Shown here in pieces: positions 10,709 through 18,503 of a DNA stretch of 23,551 bases. Both the position numbers and the translations under genes were made by a program. The stretch covers positions 1-23,551 of IMG/VR virus record IMGVR_UViG_3300023119_000128. The stretch is one strand, 5' to 3'. This stretch comes from a virus. Below the pieces are notes generated by a model that did not search any database, had not been told where the DNA came from, and saw only the letters and a list, made by a program, of their open reading frames with translations. How positions within the stretch are numbered: position 1 is the stretch's first letter; every line of letters begins with the position of its first letter.

Positions 10709-12526
10709 CTATCCTTGACATGAAACACATTCGTCTTGTGTCTCTAGTGTTTGTGTTTCGTAATCTTTAAGTGCATCACGCACAACCTTCTTAGCGACAT
10801 TCTCTGCCCTCTGAGAAGTTTCTGTTCTTAGGTAGTATAACCCTTTTGTTCCTTGTTTCCATGCAGCAAAGTGAGTTCTATGTAAGTCTCTCTTGTCTGC
10901 ACCAGCAGGGAAGAATAGGTTTAGGGATTGTCCTTGACAGAGGTATTCTTGTCTGTCAGCACCTTGTTCAACAATTGACATCTGGTCAATTTCGATTGCA
11001 GTTTTGAAAACATCTTTGACTTCTTGCGACAGGAAGTCGAGGTGTTGGACTGAACCGCCATTAGTGATAATATCTGACCAAACATCGTTTGTGTTCTTCT
11101 TTACTTTGATGAGTTCTTGTTCAAGGTATTTATTCTTCACCAAATGAGAACCAGCACGAGTTCTGTGTGTATATGCATTTGCCTTTGATGGTTCAATTGA
11201 TGGTGAAGTCGATACAATAATAGAACTATTCGCATTAGGAGCGATTGCAAGCAAGTGTGCATTTCTTCTACCTGTGCCTTGCATATCAGGCGCCTCACCC
11301 TTCTCTCTACCTAAGATAAGGGTTTCCTTCACTGCTTCGTTCTTAATATGTTTGAAGATTCTACGATTCACTTCTCTTGCAAGGTCGGATTCAAATGGGA
11401 TTCGCTTCTGATGGAGATAGGAGTGCCAACCCATTGCTCCAAGCCCGAGACTTCTTTCTTGAGTTGCACTATATCTTGCTCTAGAGATTTCATCGCCTGC
11501 ATTGTCAATGAATACTTGTAGGACATTATCAAGAAACCTAACGAGGTCACGAATAAGAGTAGTGTCTTTCCATTCATCAAACTTCTCCAAGTTTACAGAA
11601 GATAAACAACATACAGCAGTTCTGTCTTCGGAAGTAGGTAGGTGAATTTCATTACATAAATTAGAACCATGAATCTTCAAACCCTTCGCCTTCATTGTAT
11701 GAGGTAGGGCACGATTTGCGGTATCAATAAAGTTTAGATACGGTTCACCAGTTCTATATCTAACTTCTAGAATCTGTTGCCACAACTTACGAGCAGGCAT
11801 AGTTTCACGAACAGTGTCATCATTAGGGTCTTTCAAGTCCCACATCTCACCCCTTTCTACTGCCCGCATGAAATCATCACTGATATTGATTGCGTGGTGT
11901 AGGTTGAGGTTCTTTCTGTTCACATCACCAGTTGGAACTCTCATGTTCAAGAATTCAATAATATCTGGATGTGATACATTCATGTATGCAGCATAAGAAC
12001 CCTTACGAGTTTTACCTTGACGGTAAGCAGTCATGTCTGCATCTACGGTATGAAGAAACGGCATAGGGCCAGGAGCCTTATCTGAGATTGCACGAACAGC
12101 ACTCCAGTGTCCACCAACACCACCACCTTTAACAGACAACCAACGCAACTCAGCAGAGTGGTCAATTAGTCCTTCTAGTGAGTCTGGGACATATGTTAGG
12201 AAACATGAAATAGGAAGTGCCTTTACCTTTTCGCCAGGCAAAGGTGCATTAGACAACACTGGTGATGCATACATGAACCACCCTTTAGAAACATAGTCAT
12301 AGATTCTCTGTGCTAGTTCTAAGTCACCATCTGAATAGGCAACTGATGCACGAGCAAATGCCTGTTGTGGGGAATCTTCGTTGTCTCTACAGTAATAGTC
12401 TTTGAGAAGTTTGTATGCCTGTTCTGATAATTCTTTGTCTCTTGTCTTGTCAATTTGAATGCCGAGGAAATCAAGACCATCATCTCCCTCGGCCTTTGGA
12501 AAAGTGATAACTTCTGCAAAGCCCAT
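10709..12526 (-). CDS. nrdA: Class I ribonucleotide reductase alpha subunit, no ATP cone
   Basis: The 605-residue catalytic subunit retains the active-site residues: C108 in LPISCFL, the N289-C291-E293 set in SNLCNEIHLPT, the Y564-Y565 radical-transfer pair in KGLYYLRT, and the C-terminal C600/C603 pair (ECVSCQG) that relays electrons. A Cys pair at 306-307 (AVCCLSS) likely holds the second redox Cys. It is about 150 residues shorter at the N-terminus than E. coli NrdA, so the allosteric ATP cone is absent and dATP shut-off is probably lost. It reduces ribonucleotides with NrdB, encoded next. CAGGAG precedes the ATG. Confidence 0.95.
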   Translation of the reverse strand: MGFAEVITFPKAEGDDGLDFLGIQIDKTRDKELSEQAYKLLKDYYCRDNEDSPQQAFARASVAYSDGDLELAQRIYDYVSKGWFMYASPVLSNAPLPGEKVKALPISCFLTYVPDSLEGLIDHSAELRWLSVKGGGVGGHWSAVRAISDKAPGPMPFLHTVDADMTAYRQGKTRKGSYAAYMNVSHPDIIEFLNMRVPTGDVNRKNLNLHHAINISDDFMRAVERGEMWDLKDPNDDTVRETMPARKLWQQILEVRYRTGEPYLNFIDTANRALPHTMKAKGLKIHGSNLCNEIHLPTSEDRTAVCCLSSVNLEKFDEWKDTTLIRDLVRFLDNVLQVFIDNAGDEISRARYSATQERSLGLGAMGWHSYLHQKRIPFESDLAREVNRRIFKHIKNEAVKETLILGREKGEAPDMQGTGRRNAHLLAIAPNANSSIIVSTSPSIEPSKANAYTHRTRAGSHLVKNKYLEQELIKVKKNTNDVWSDIITNGGSVQHLDFLSQEVKDVFKTAIEIDQMSIVEQGADRQEYLCQGQSLNLFFPAGADKRDLHRTHFAAWKQGTKGLYYLRTETSQRAENVAKKVVRDALKDYETQTLETQDECVSCQG

Positions 12527-12547
12527 TTGTATTTCTCCTGTTTGTTT

Positions 12548-13567
12548 TTATGTCCGTTTCCACGAATTGAAAACGGTTTGTGCCTGTAACCCTTGATGTG
12601 TGTTACTATGTATAATCATTTGAATCTCTGCTGGCGTTTTGCCAGAAAGAATCATATCATTTATATCTTTTTCTTCTGTGCCTTTCGGCCAAAGAACGAT
12701 ACGGTATCCTTCATGGATACACTTATCTATTTGTCTGCAAACCTCTTTGTTACGAGGTTCATTGTCTGGTATTAAAACTGCCTTTTCTTTGTGTTCAGGC
12801 AATCGCAAATCACTCTGTGCGACTGCGACACAATTTTGCAGAAACAGACTATCAATAGGGCCCTCCACGACATAAAAAAGATTAGAAGTGTCAACCCTAT
12901 CCAACCCAAAGATTTTCGGATGTTCTTTGTCCAAGATGATTGTGATATACTTTTGAGGTTCATCACCAAACGCCCGTCCTTGATAAGCAAAGATTTCACC
13001 ATCCTTTGTTCTGAACGGTATTACCATTCTAGGATGATCGCCCATCAGTGACGGAAATTTGTTTGGAACGAACTTGTTCGTAAACTCAAAAAATTTTGGA
13101 CAGAAATATATATCATTCCAAGTTTCTCTAGGCAGTGATCTTTTCAATAAAAATTTGACAGCAGGATGATTTTCTTCCAACTGTGCAAATGATTTTAATC
13201 CTAGAGATGTTTTGAAAACAGGTTTCTTAAAATCAAAATCTGGTTTCGCAATACTAGCGCCAGGTGTCTTATCACCTTGTCCGTTAGATGTTAATCCCTC
13301 TTTATATCTTTCCATCACATATTCTTTATGTGTGGATGCATCGACATACTCTATCAGTTTAGATAAAGTTGTGCCGTGCGAACAATTATGACATTTGTAG
13401 AAAAGGTCATTCTTAGTTCGATAGATAAATCCTCTTGCCTTCTTCTTGTTCTTCTGTGAGTCACCACAAAACGGACACGAGAAGTTCCATAGGTAATCAC
13501 TCTTCTTAGTGAAGTTCCTAAGTCTAGGGGAGATAAGGGATATGTATTTCGTATCTATATAGTTCAT
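12548..13567 (-). CDS. 61: T4 gp61-type DNA primase
   Basis: The 339-residue protein has an N-terminal zinc ribbon, C31-P-F-C34 and C59-H-N-C62, then a DnaG-like catalytic core with TOPRIM motifs: FYVVEGPIDSLF (E235) and VLIPDNEPRN (D268). The size and layout match T4 gp61, which makes RNA primers for lagging-strand synthesis with the gp41 helicase. The helicase gene is not in this window. The start at 13567 has GAG close upstream and a promoter at 13576-13604. nrdA follows 21 nt downstream, so primase and dNTP synthesis are co-expressed. Confidence 0.93.
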   Translation of the reverse strand: MNYIDTKYISLISPRLRNFTKKSDYLWNFSCPFCGDSQKNKKKARGFIYRTKNDLFYKCHNCSHGTTLSKLIEYVDASTHKEYVMERYKEGLTSNGQGDKTPGASIAKPDFDFKKPVFKTSLGLKSFAQLEENHPAVKFLLKRSLPRETWNDIYFCPKFFEFTNKFVPNKFPSLMGDHPRMVIPFRTKDGEIFAYQGRAFGDEPQKYITIILDKEHPKIFGLDRVDTSNLFYVVEGPIDSLFLQNCVAVAQSDLRLPEHKEKAVLIPDNEPRNKEVCRQIDKCIHEGYRIVLWPKGTEEKDINDMILSGKTPAEIQMIIHSNTHQGLQAQTVFNSWKRT

Positions 13568-13575
13568 TGTTTCTC

Positions 13576-13604
13576 ATAATATAATATTTCACCTTCAAAG
13601 TCAA
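13576..13604 (-). promoter_or_regulatory. Sigma70-type promoter for primase-nrdAB unit
   Basis: Minus strand: TTGACT (13604-13599), 17-nt spacer, TATTAT (13581-13576), placed between the coiled-coil gene's end (13613) and the primase ATG (13567). The leader is very short, about 5-10 nt. It separates the late-type genes upstream from the replication genes. Confidence 0.65.
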
Positions 13605-13612
13605 TAGATTTA

Positions 13613-14068
13613 TCAACTCCAAATTGGGAGTCTTTGGAGTATAAATCCTACCACAATTGCACCACCTATAATTAGATGACGCCATTTTTCAAGTATGCCT
13701 ACTCTGTTCTGTAAGTCGTTTCTCAAACGCTGGAACTCTTCGGATTCAGTCTTGTTATGTGCTTTCATTGCATCAACAAGTCTGCGTTCCATCTCATTCA
13801 TGAGTTGAGTTTGTTCTTTCGCATTGGTCGTAATACGAGAGTGAAGCTCCATGATATTTTCTTGAAGTTTTTTCTCTTGGTTATCCAATGCTTCTTCCTG
13901 TCTTATAATTTTTTCTTCATGGACTGCCATAATGGTGTGTAAAGAAGTAGAGACATCTGCAATCTTTTCAATTGCAGTATCAAGACGAGCATGAATCTTT
14001 GCCATATCAGAGACTTCTTTTTTAAGAAGTTCAACCTCTGTCTCTAAATTCTTTACTGTTGTTGCCAT
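13613..14068 (-). CDS. Tail-anchored coiled-coil membrane protein
   Basis: The 151-residue protein is almost all heptad-patterned helix (residues about 5-125; e.g. VKNLETEVELLKKEVSDMAK, IRQEEALDNQEKKLQENIME). It ends in one hydrophobic segment (HLIIGGAIVVGFILQRLPIW, near 131-150). This predicts a cytoplasmic coiled coil anchored in the inner membrane by its C-terminus. It follows the DUF1353-like and spanin genes, so a lysis-related or membrane-scaffold role is possible; the shape does not fit a classical holin. ATG overlaps the previous TAA. Confidence 0.75.
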   Translation of the reverse strand: MATTVKNLETEVELLKKEVSDMAKIHARLDTAIEKIADVSTSLHTIMAVHEEKIIRQEEALDNQEKKLQENIMELHSRITTNAKEQTQLMNEMERRLVDAMKAHNKTESEEFQRLRNDLQNRVGILEKWRHLIIGGAIVVGFILQRLPIWS

Positions 14069-14649
14069 TACTTAACCTTTGCATTTACCTTGCGATGTCC
14101 ATTCCAAGCGACAAATCCACCCAATCTTAATGCCCAGTATGCAAGGTAGTTAAGAAAGTGGAATCCATTCTGCTCTATATTTATATCTCTGAATATAACA
14201 TCAGCATCCTTCTGTGTCAAGATGCCCATTGTCCCTTTGCCTTTTTTCTTGAGTGTCTCATATTTGTATGCATAGTCATGGACTAGTCCACCCATCAATA
14301 GGACACCAACTGGTGATAACCATGTATGTAAAAACTTAGGGATAGATGCACCGTCAAACTGAAAACCTTTAGGGATTACATATTCAACCCCATCTAGTTT
14401 ATAGTGCCAGTCTTTTGCAATTTCCCAATGGCGAGAACCCATTAACCACATCCAGATTGCACTCCAAAAACCTTTACCAGCAGTTGGAATTGCGATTGGT
14501 TTCATGTGTGGCATTTCTTCATATTCAAAACCAATTCTTTTATCTTTGTTGTCTACACCAAAAAAGTTGATTACCCAACCAATAATTATAAGAATACCGA
14601 CAACCGTAAACTGCCACCAAGTAACAAGTTGTTCAACAATAAAGTTCAT
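14068..14649 (-). CDS. DUF1353-like membrane-associated protein
   Basis: The 193-residue protein has an N-terminal membrane segment (about residues 10-30, WWQFTVVGILIIIGWVINFF). A DUF1353-like domain follows: VIPKGFQFDGASIPKFLHTW, then GGLVHDYAYKYETLKK, then DADVIFRDINIEQNG. The FDGASIP and HDY motifs are the family's conserved parts. The family is phage-associated, often beside lysis or tail genes; its biochemical role is not established. A second hydrophobic stretch lies near residue 62. It lies between the spanins and the coiled-coil protein. Confidence 0.8.
   Translation of the reverse strand: MNFIVEQLVTWWQFTVVGILIIIGWVINFFGVDNKDKRIGFEYEEMPHMKPIAIPTAGKGFWSAIWMWLMGSRHWEIAKDWHYKLDGVEYVIPKGFQFDGASIPKFLHTWLSPVGVLLMGGLVHDYAYKYETLKKKGKGTMGILTQKDADVIFRDINIEQNGFHFLNYLAYWALRLGGFVAWNGHRKVNAKVK
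14178..14185 (-). promoter_or_regulatory. T4-type late promoter-like TATAAATA inside CDS
   Basis: Exact TATAAATA on the minus strand (14185-14178) inside the DUF1353-like gene, about 110 nt before the coiled-coil gene start. The match may be chance in AT-rich DNA. Confidence 0.3.
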
Positions 14650-14669
14650 CTCTCTCTCCTTAGATGTTA

Positions 14670-15068
14670 TTATTCTTTTGGTTTTTCTGGTTCTTCAGTT
14701 ACCGCCTTCTCATAATATAAAATAATTTCGTTTTGTTGTTCCAGATACCGTTTTATGTCTGCAATGTTTAATGCAAGATTTTCATAATCTTTCATGCTCA
14801 AAGCAACAAACGCTAGTTCACCATAAGTTTCAGTGAACTCTTTCACAAACTCTTCATAGTTATCTTTAGTGACTACAAAGACTCTAGTATCATTTAGTTG
14901 GAGCGGCTTCGGCCTGGCCACTACTGGTATTTGAGTTTTCTCTATCTTTGTTACCGTCTTGATTTCCGTTTCCGGCATCAGACTGCTGCAACCAGACAGG
15001 AAGAGGATACTCGTTGTTATTACCAGTGCCATCCATGAAGTCACGCCACAAGTTCGCTGTTGCGCCAT
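14670..15068 (-). CDS. Outer-membrane spanin (Rz1-like lipoprotein)
   Basis: The 132-residue protein has a lipoprotein signal: hydrophobic stretch WMALVITTSILFLSGC with lipobox LSGC, so C27 would be lipidated and held in the outer membrane. The mature part begins with a Pro/Lys linker (KTQIPVVARPKPLQLN) and ends in a charged PEKPKE tail. The start lies inside the Rz-like gene in a different frame, the classic nested Rz/Rz1 layout. GAAGG sits about 8 nt before the ATG. With the inner-membrane partner it would fuse the two membranes in the last step of lysis. It is longer than lambda Rz1. Confidence 0.82.
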   Translation of the reverse strand: MAQQRTCGVTSWMALVITTSILFLSGCSSLMPETEIKTVTKIEKTQIPVVARPKPLQLNDTRVFVVTKDNYEEFVKEFTETYGELAFVALSMKDYENLALNIADIKRYLEQQNEIILYYEKAVTEEPEKPKE

Positions 15069-15393
15069 TCATTTTTCCTTCCAATGTTTTGGAATTTTTT
15101 AGTGCCTCGACTACAAGGTCAAGTCTACTTAGTTTACCTCTCAACTCATCACTGTATGCTTCTGCTTTCTGTAAGTCTTGTTGAAGAGATTGATTGAGTG
15201 ATGCCATCTTTACAATATCACCTTGCAAAGTTTCAACACTCGCCTGTGCAGTATCAACTGCTACTTCAAGTTGTGCATTATTTTCTCGCAATACTTTAAT
15301 AGTATTTTGGGTAGTGTCATAATAGTATTTTGCACCATAACCGACACCACCCAATATTGCAAGTATAATTACTAATGCATATACTTTAAGCAT
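14890..15393 (-). CDS. Inner-membrane spanin (Rz-like)
   Basis: The 167-residue protein has one N-terminal membrane anchor (residues 4-20, VYALVIILAILGGVGYG) and a long periplasmic coiled coil (IKVLRENNAQLEVAVDTAQA through about residue 95), ending in a Gln/Asn/Ser-rich low-complexity tail. This is the i-spanin plan. Its 3' 179 nt overlap the o-spanin gene in another frame, and the low-complexity tail coincides with that overlap, as expected when two frames constrain each other. Start shares one base with the preceding TAA. Confidence 0.82.
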   Translation of the reverse strand: MLKVYALVIILAILGGVGYGAKYYYDTTQNTIKVLRENNAQLEVAVDTAQASVETLQGDIVKMASLNQSLQQDLQKAEAYSDELRGKLSRLDLVVEALKNSKTLEGKMNGATANLWRDFMDGTGNNNEYPLPVWLQQSDAGNGNQDGNKDRENSNTSSGQAEAAPTK

Positions 15394-15554
15394 TATTCAC
15401 TTTTCCAGATAGTCCAACCACCATAAAGAATTGCTGCACCAGCAGCAACCTTTGCAAGAGGTGACAAAAATAAAACTAAGACACCAAGTGCTACAAGTGC
15501 CGCACCATCCCAAGATGTTCTTTCCTTGCTTCTCTTTTTAATCCATGTTAGCAT
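15393..15554 (-). CDS. Small membrane protein, candidate holin-type
   Basis: A 53-residue ORF: basic N-terminus (MLTWIKKRSKERTSWDG), then two short hydrophobic stretches, LVALGVLVLFLSPLAKVAAG and AAILYGGWTIW, ending KSE. It lies directly upstream of the spanin pair (TAATG junction), where holins often sit. Two close membrane helices with a basic end suit a small class II holin, but position is the main argument and no homology is claimed. The preceding gene's stop is one nucleotide upstream of its ATG. Confidence 0.6.
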   Translation of the reverse strand: MLTWIKKRSKERTSWDGAALVALGVLVLFLSPLAKVAAGAAILYGGWTIWKSE

Positions 15555-15555
15555 A

Positions 15556-15699
15556 TTATTTTGCCTTTCTTGTTGTTGACTTTTTAGTAGTCGTTTTCTT
15601 TCTTGTGTAGTTTCTTTTCTTTTTGGGAGCAGTTGCTGGTTTTACTTCGACAACTTCTTCTTTCTTTTTACCAAAAAGATTTCTTATTAAATCAAACAT
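15556..15699 (-). CDS. Short highly basic protein
   Basis: A 47-residue ORF starting MFDLIRNLFGKKKEEVVEVK and continuing as Lys/Arg/Thr repeats (RKKTTTKKSTTRKAK). The strong positive charge suggests nucleic-acid or membrane-surface binding. It has the same plan as the next upstream ORF (15728-15877): MF...GKKK start, an EEVVE-type acidic patch, and an AK-stop end. The pair may be a duplication. Confidence 0.6.
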   Translation of the reverse strand: MFDLIRNLFGKKKEEVVEVKPATAPKKKRNYTRKKTTTKKSTTRKAK

Positions 15700-15727
15700 A
15701 AAATATTTACCTCACTTGTTTATTATG

Positions 15728-15877
15728 TTATTTTGCCCTAATCTTCCAAGAGGTTTCTACTGGTTTCTTAGGCGCCTTTTTCACAACTTCTTCAGTAGTT
15801 TCTACTGTTTCAACAACTTCTGTTGTTACAACTTCTTCTACCTTCTTTGTTGCCTTCTTTTTCTTTTTACCAAACAT
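15728..15877 (-). CDS. Short charged low-complexity protein
   Basis: A 49-residue ORF beginning MFGKKKKKATKKVEEVVTTE, then Val/Thr/Glu repeats (VVETVETTEEVVKKAPKKP) and ending WKIRAK. AGGAG lies about 6 nt before the ATG. It resembles its downstream neighbour and is probably unstructured. It links the structural block upstream to the membrane/lysis block. Function unknown. Confidence 0.6.
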   Translation of the reverse strand: MFGKKKKKATKKVEEVVTTEVVETVETTEEVVKKAPKKPVETSWKIRAK

Positions 15878-15886
15878 TTCTTTCTC

Positions 15887-16582
15887 CTAATTGAATGATA
15901 GTTTTTGGTTTGTGGTCGCAAAGTTTGACTTTCTCATAACTGTCTTTGCAACCAAGTCAAGTTCCTTACCATCCCACTTTAGGACGAAAGGCATATTTAT
16001 ATCAGTTTGCATATCGTTTAGAACCGCTTCTGCGTCTGGCCCCAATTGTGCAATTTTCTTACCATGCATCTTACGAGATTGCTTAAACATCCGTATAAGC
16101 TCTGACACAGTAATCTGTTTCTTGTTTCTCGCATCGTTCACCCTATCTAGGAAGTGTCGAGTAAACTCAACATCAATCCCTACGCTTTTATATAGTCTAT
16201 CAGCATAAACTTCTACTGCATCCAAATCTTTCTTTGTCAATGGAGCATCACCAGCAGCAGCGTTCAAATCTGCCATTGGTTGATATGTTCCGAAAGGAAC
16301 ACCAGAGTATGACTGTTCATAAATTTGTTTGAAGGATTTACTTTCATTCGCAACACCTACACGAGTATGTTGTTTTTCCTTCTTATACTTCTTCATCATC
16401 TTCTTGGTTTGATCTGGTGTTTCAGTTCCAGTAATTTCATCTGGAACAGACTTTTCTAAAGCATCAACATCACCATCAACATCTAAATCTTTAGATGCAA
16501 ATGCATGATACATCATATGTTTCAATCCTAGTTTTGGATTGTCGTGATGATGGATTTCTAAAAATTTCTTAAATGTTTTCAT
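15887..16582 (-). CDS. Conserved virion-type protein with capsid-targeting-like N-terminus
   Basis: The 231-residue protein begins MKTFKKFLEIHHHDNPKLGL; the MKTFxxF start resembles the T4 internal-head-protein capsid-targeting peptide (T4 IPIII begins MKTYQEFIAEA). The C-terminal domain (about 135-225) is compact: EFTRHFLDRVNDARNKKQIT, then ELIRMFKQSRKMHG and FVLKWDGKELDLVAKTVMRK, a helix-plus-beta fold with conserved-looking His/Asp/Arg. I do not recognise this domain; an RNA-binding or nuclease-like fold is only a guess. It could be an injected or internal capsid protein. It overlaps the structural gene upstream by one base. Confidence 0.75.
   Translation of the reverse strand: MKTFKKFLEIHHHDNPKLGLKHMMYHAFASKDLDVDGDVDALEKSVPDEITGTETPDQTKKMMKKYKKEKQHTRVGVANESKSFKQIYEQSYSGVPFGTYQPMADLNAAAGDAPLTKKDLDAVEVYADRLYKSVGIDVEFTRHFLDRVNDARNKKQITVSELIRMFKQSRKMHGKKIAQLGPDAEAVLNDMQTDINMPFVLKWDGKELDLVAKTVMRKSNFATTNQKLSFN
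15994..16001 (-). promoter_or_regulatory. T4-type late promoter-like TATAAATA inside CDS
   Basis: Exact TATAAATA on the minus strand (16001-15994), about 117 nt before the ATG at 15877. It could drive the small basic proteins and the spanin genes as a late unit, which fits lysis timing, but the leader is long and it lies inside a coding region. Confidence 0.35.
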
Positions 16583-17379
16583 TATGTGTTATCCACCAGA
16601 ATAATTGTAAAGTCAGCAGATATTGTTGCATTAGATGAACCTTGAACTCTCAAGTCAATATCTGTTTTCTCTGTGAATTTTAGGGGAACAGAAAACTCAA
16701 TTGATTGACTCGCCTGGTTCAGTGAAAGTGTAGATACAACTCTAAATGCACCACCGAAAGGTCTTTGAAATAAGAACAAGTCTGTTGATTGGTTCTTACT
16801 TGCAGATGCATTGATATTAGTCATGTATCCTGTTTTACCAGCAGGAACAGTATAGAAGCACTGTAATGTCTGTCCAAAATCAGCACCAATCTCTGTTACA
16901 ACAACCCCACCAATAGATGCTTGAATCTTACCAACATTCGTTACATTATTCATAAATGCACGATTCACTCTTGTGAATGATGTTGCACCAACAACTGGTG
17001 TCGTTCCAGTAAGCGTAAATGTCTCTTCTACGAAATTATAGTCTGCATCAAGTCCTTGAATGGTAACATCAGTCACATCAGAACCACTTGTAGAAACTAC
17101 AGAGAGTGTTCCAGCAGAATGCCCCCAATTGTATAGTGCAGTTGCAGATGTATCTGCCGCAGTCCATACAGTTGAGAATGTTGCTAGTGCAGTTCCAAAT
17201 ACACCACCGTATTTGTGAACACCAGAATAACCAGCAAGTCCACCAGCCGCAATAATCACATTAGACGCAGCACCAAAAGTGTTGATGATGTTACCATCTT
17301 GGTCTGCAATCATTACTACTTCATGGTTAGTAGTCTGTTGTGGCAGATATGCGTTAGTGTATTTGCTCCACTGTGCCAT
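16582..17379 (-). CDS. Probable virion structural protein (beta-rich)
   Basis: The 265-residue protein is rich in Thr, Ser, Gly, Val and Ala with alternating hydrophobic strands (GTLSVVSTSGSDVTDVTIQG, IQASIGGVVVTEIGADFGQT), and it has no cytosolic enzyme motif. It begins MAQWSKYTNAYLPQQTTNHE. The composition suits a phage surface or tail/head decoration protein. Lying in the virion block, it is probably structural; the exact place in the particle is unknown. The preceding gene's stop is 3 nt upstream. Confidence 0.75.
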   Translation of the reverse strand: MAQWSKYTNAYLPQQTTNHEVVMIADQDGNIINTFGAASNVIIAAGGLAGYSGVHKYGGVFGTALATFSTVWTAADTSATALYNWGHSAGTLSVVSTSGSDVTDVTIQGLDADYNFVEETFTLTGTTPVVGATSFTRVNRAFMNNVTNVGKIQASIGGVVVTEIGADFGQTLQCFYTVPAGKTGYMTNINASASKNQSTDLFLFQRPFGGAFRVVSTLSLNQASQSIEFSVPLKFTEKTDIDLRVQGSSNATISADFTIILVDNT

Positions 17380-17382
17380 CTA

Positions 17383-17892
17383 TTATTTTACCTTTGACAT
17401 TGCAAAGTCAGCAATCTTCATAAACTGTGCCTTGTTGCCATTCAACATATCTGCCATCTTCTTTTTATTAGAGGCGTTGACTGCATCATAGACTTGAACG
17501 ATTGCAGAAGCAGAGAATAGGTCTACTCTCAACTTACCGTCTTTGAGTTTAACCTGTTGATTCTGTTTTCTCTTAACGATGTCTTTAAGAATATCAACAT
17601 TATCTTCTGTAAGATGTCTTGCTCTTTCAAGAGTAGATTCTTTAACTGTCTTTGCAAGTTTAGATTCTCTCTTTGCTTTCAGTTCAGACATTCTCTTAAA
17701 GAATTGTCTTGCTTCTTTTGTTCTACCATCGTATGGATTCTTTTTCTTTTTCTTTGCCATCTGTGCATCTGGTGGCATAGAAACTGCACCACTACCAGCA
17801 TTGTTGGTTGGTGCCTCTTCTTCTACTTTCTTAATCCCAAGTTTGGGATCATCGTAGAACTTCTTCATAATGTCATCGAATTTGACGCTCAT
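17383..17892 (-). CDS. Conserved virion-block protein, basic
   Basis: The 169-residue protein has an N-terminal segment MSVKFDDIMKKFYDDPKLGI and then a Pro/Asn/Gly linker. A very basic part follows (MAKKKKKNPYDGRTKEARQF) and helices to the C-terminus (DILKDIVKRKQNQQVKLKDG). The (D/N)PKLG(I/L)K motif at residues 15-21 also occurs in the protein at 15887-16582. It may be an internal or neck-type protein, but no family is recognised. It overlaps the upstream gene as ATGA. Confidence 0.72.
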   Translation of the reverse strand: MSVKFDDIMKKFYDDPKLGIKKVEEEAPTNNAGSGAVSMPPDAQMAKKKKKNPYDGRTKEARQFFKRMSELKAKRESKLAKTVKESTLERARHLTEDNVDILKDIVKRKQNQQVKLKDGKLRVDLFSASAIVQVYDAVNASNKKKMADMLNGNKAQFMKIADFAMSKVK

Positions 17893-18503
17893 AGAATATC
17901 CCCTATATCTACTTCCTTTATATCTTCAGCAGAGACAAATATCTTCTGCTTTGTTTTCTTATGAATTACTGGAAATACATCGACACCAAGAATAGTATCT
18001 TCTGGTGGAGTATCTTCAAATACTTCTACCTCATCACCTTCTAGTGCTTCAAACTCTTCTTCAGACTCTTCAGCAGTGGCAACATCTTGAACCAAAGTAT
18101 AGATTCCTTTTGACAACTTACCATTGTCCAGAGTTACCTCTTCAGCAATAGTGTCATCCAATTCAATATTGTTCTCTTTAAGATACTTTAGAAATTCTTT
18201 CTCAAACATTTGAGGGTCTTCAATATGTTCTTTGAAAGTATCCTTGAGTAGAAATAGTGCTGCGGCATATGTTCCAATTTTAGTGCGTAGTCCTGGCACC
18301 TTTTGGAATATCTTTTTGATGTTAAATACCAACTTATGAAGAATCGTATACGAGTTCTTCTGATCTGCCGTAGTTAATCTCATGTCTGTTCTTTTACCCT
18401 TTGCGTCAATGATGCCTTTCTTAAATGCATCACTTTCTTCAAATGGTGTTGTCAACAAACGCAAGAAACGGTATGTAACAAATAAGTCTATCGCTCTACC
18501 CAT
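17889..18503 (-). CDS. Conserved T4-like phage protein, unknown function
   Basis: The 204-residue protein starts MGRAIDLFVTYRFLRLLTTP. It has a helical N-terminal half (KNSYTILHKLVFNIKKIFQK, then TYAAALFLLKDTFKEHIED) and an acidic C-terminal half (TAEESEEEFEALEGDEVEVF). The opening phrase looks like one conserved in marine T4-like phages near head genes. Its position in the virion block suggests a structural or assembly role. The preceding gene's stop shares one base with its ATG. Confidence 0.75.
   Translation of the reverse strand: MGRAIDLFVTYRFLRLLTTPFEESDAFKKGIIDAKGKRTDMRLTTADQKNSYTILHKLVFNIKKIFQKVPGLRTKIGTYAAALFLLKDTFKEHIEDPQMFEKEFLKYLKENNIELDDTIAEEVTLDNGKLSKGIYTLVQDVATAEESEEEFEALEGDEVEVFEDTPPEDTILGVDVFPVIHKKTKQKIFVSAEDIKEVDIGDIL

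Noticed and set aside
11368-11580. Minus-strand frame inside nrdA with a hydrophobic segment
   Set aside because: Out of frame within the conserved nrdA coding region; no separate ribosome site needed or seen.
12319-12519. Alternative-frame ORF at the nrdA start
   Set aside because: Nested in the N-terminal coding region of nrdA, with no conserved features.
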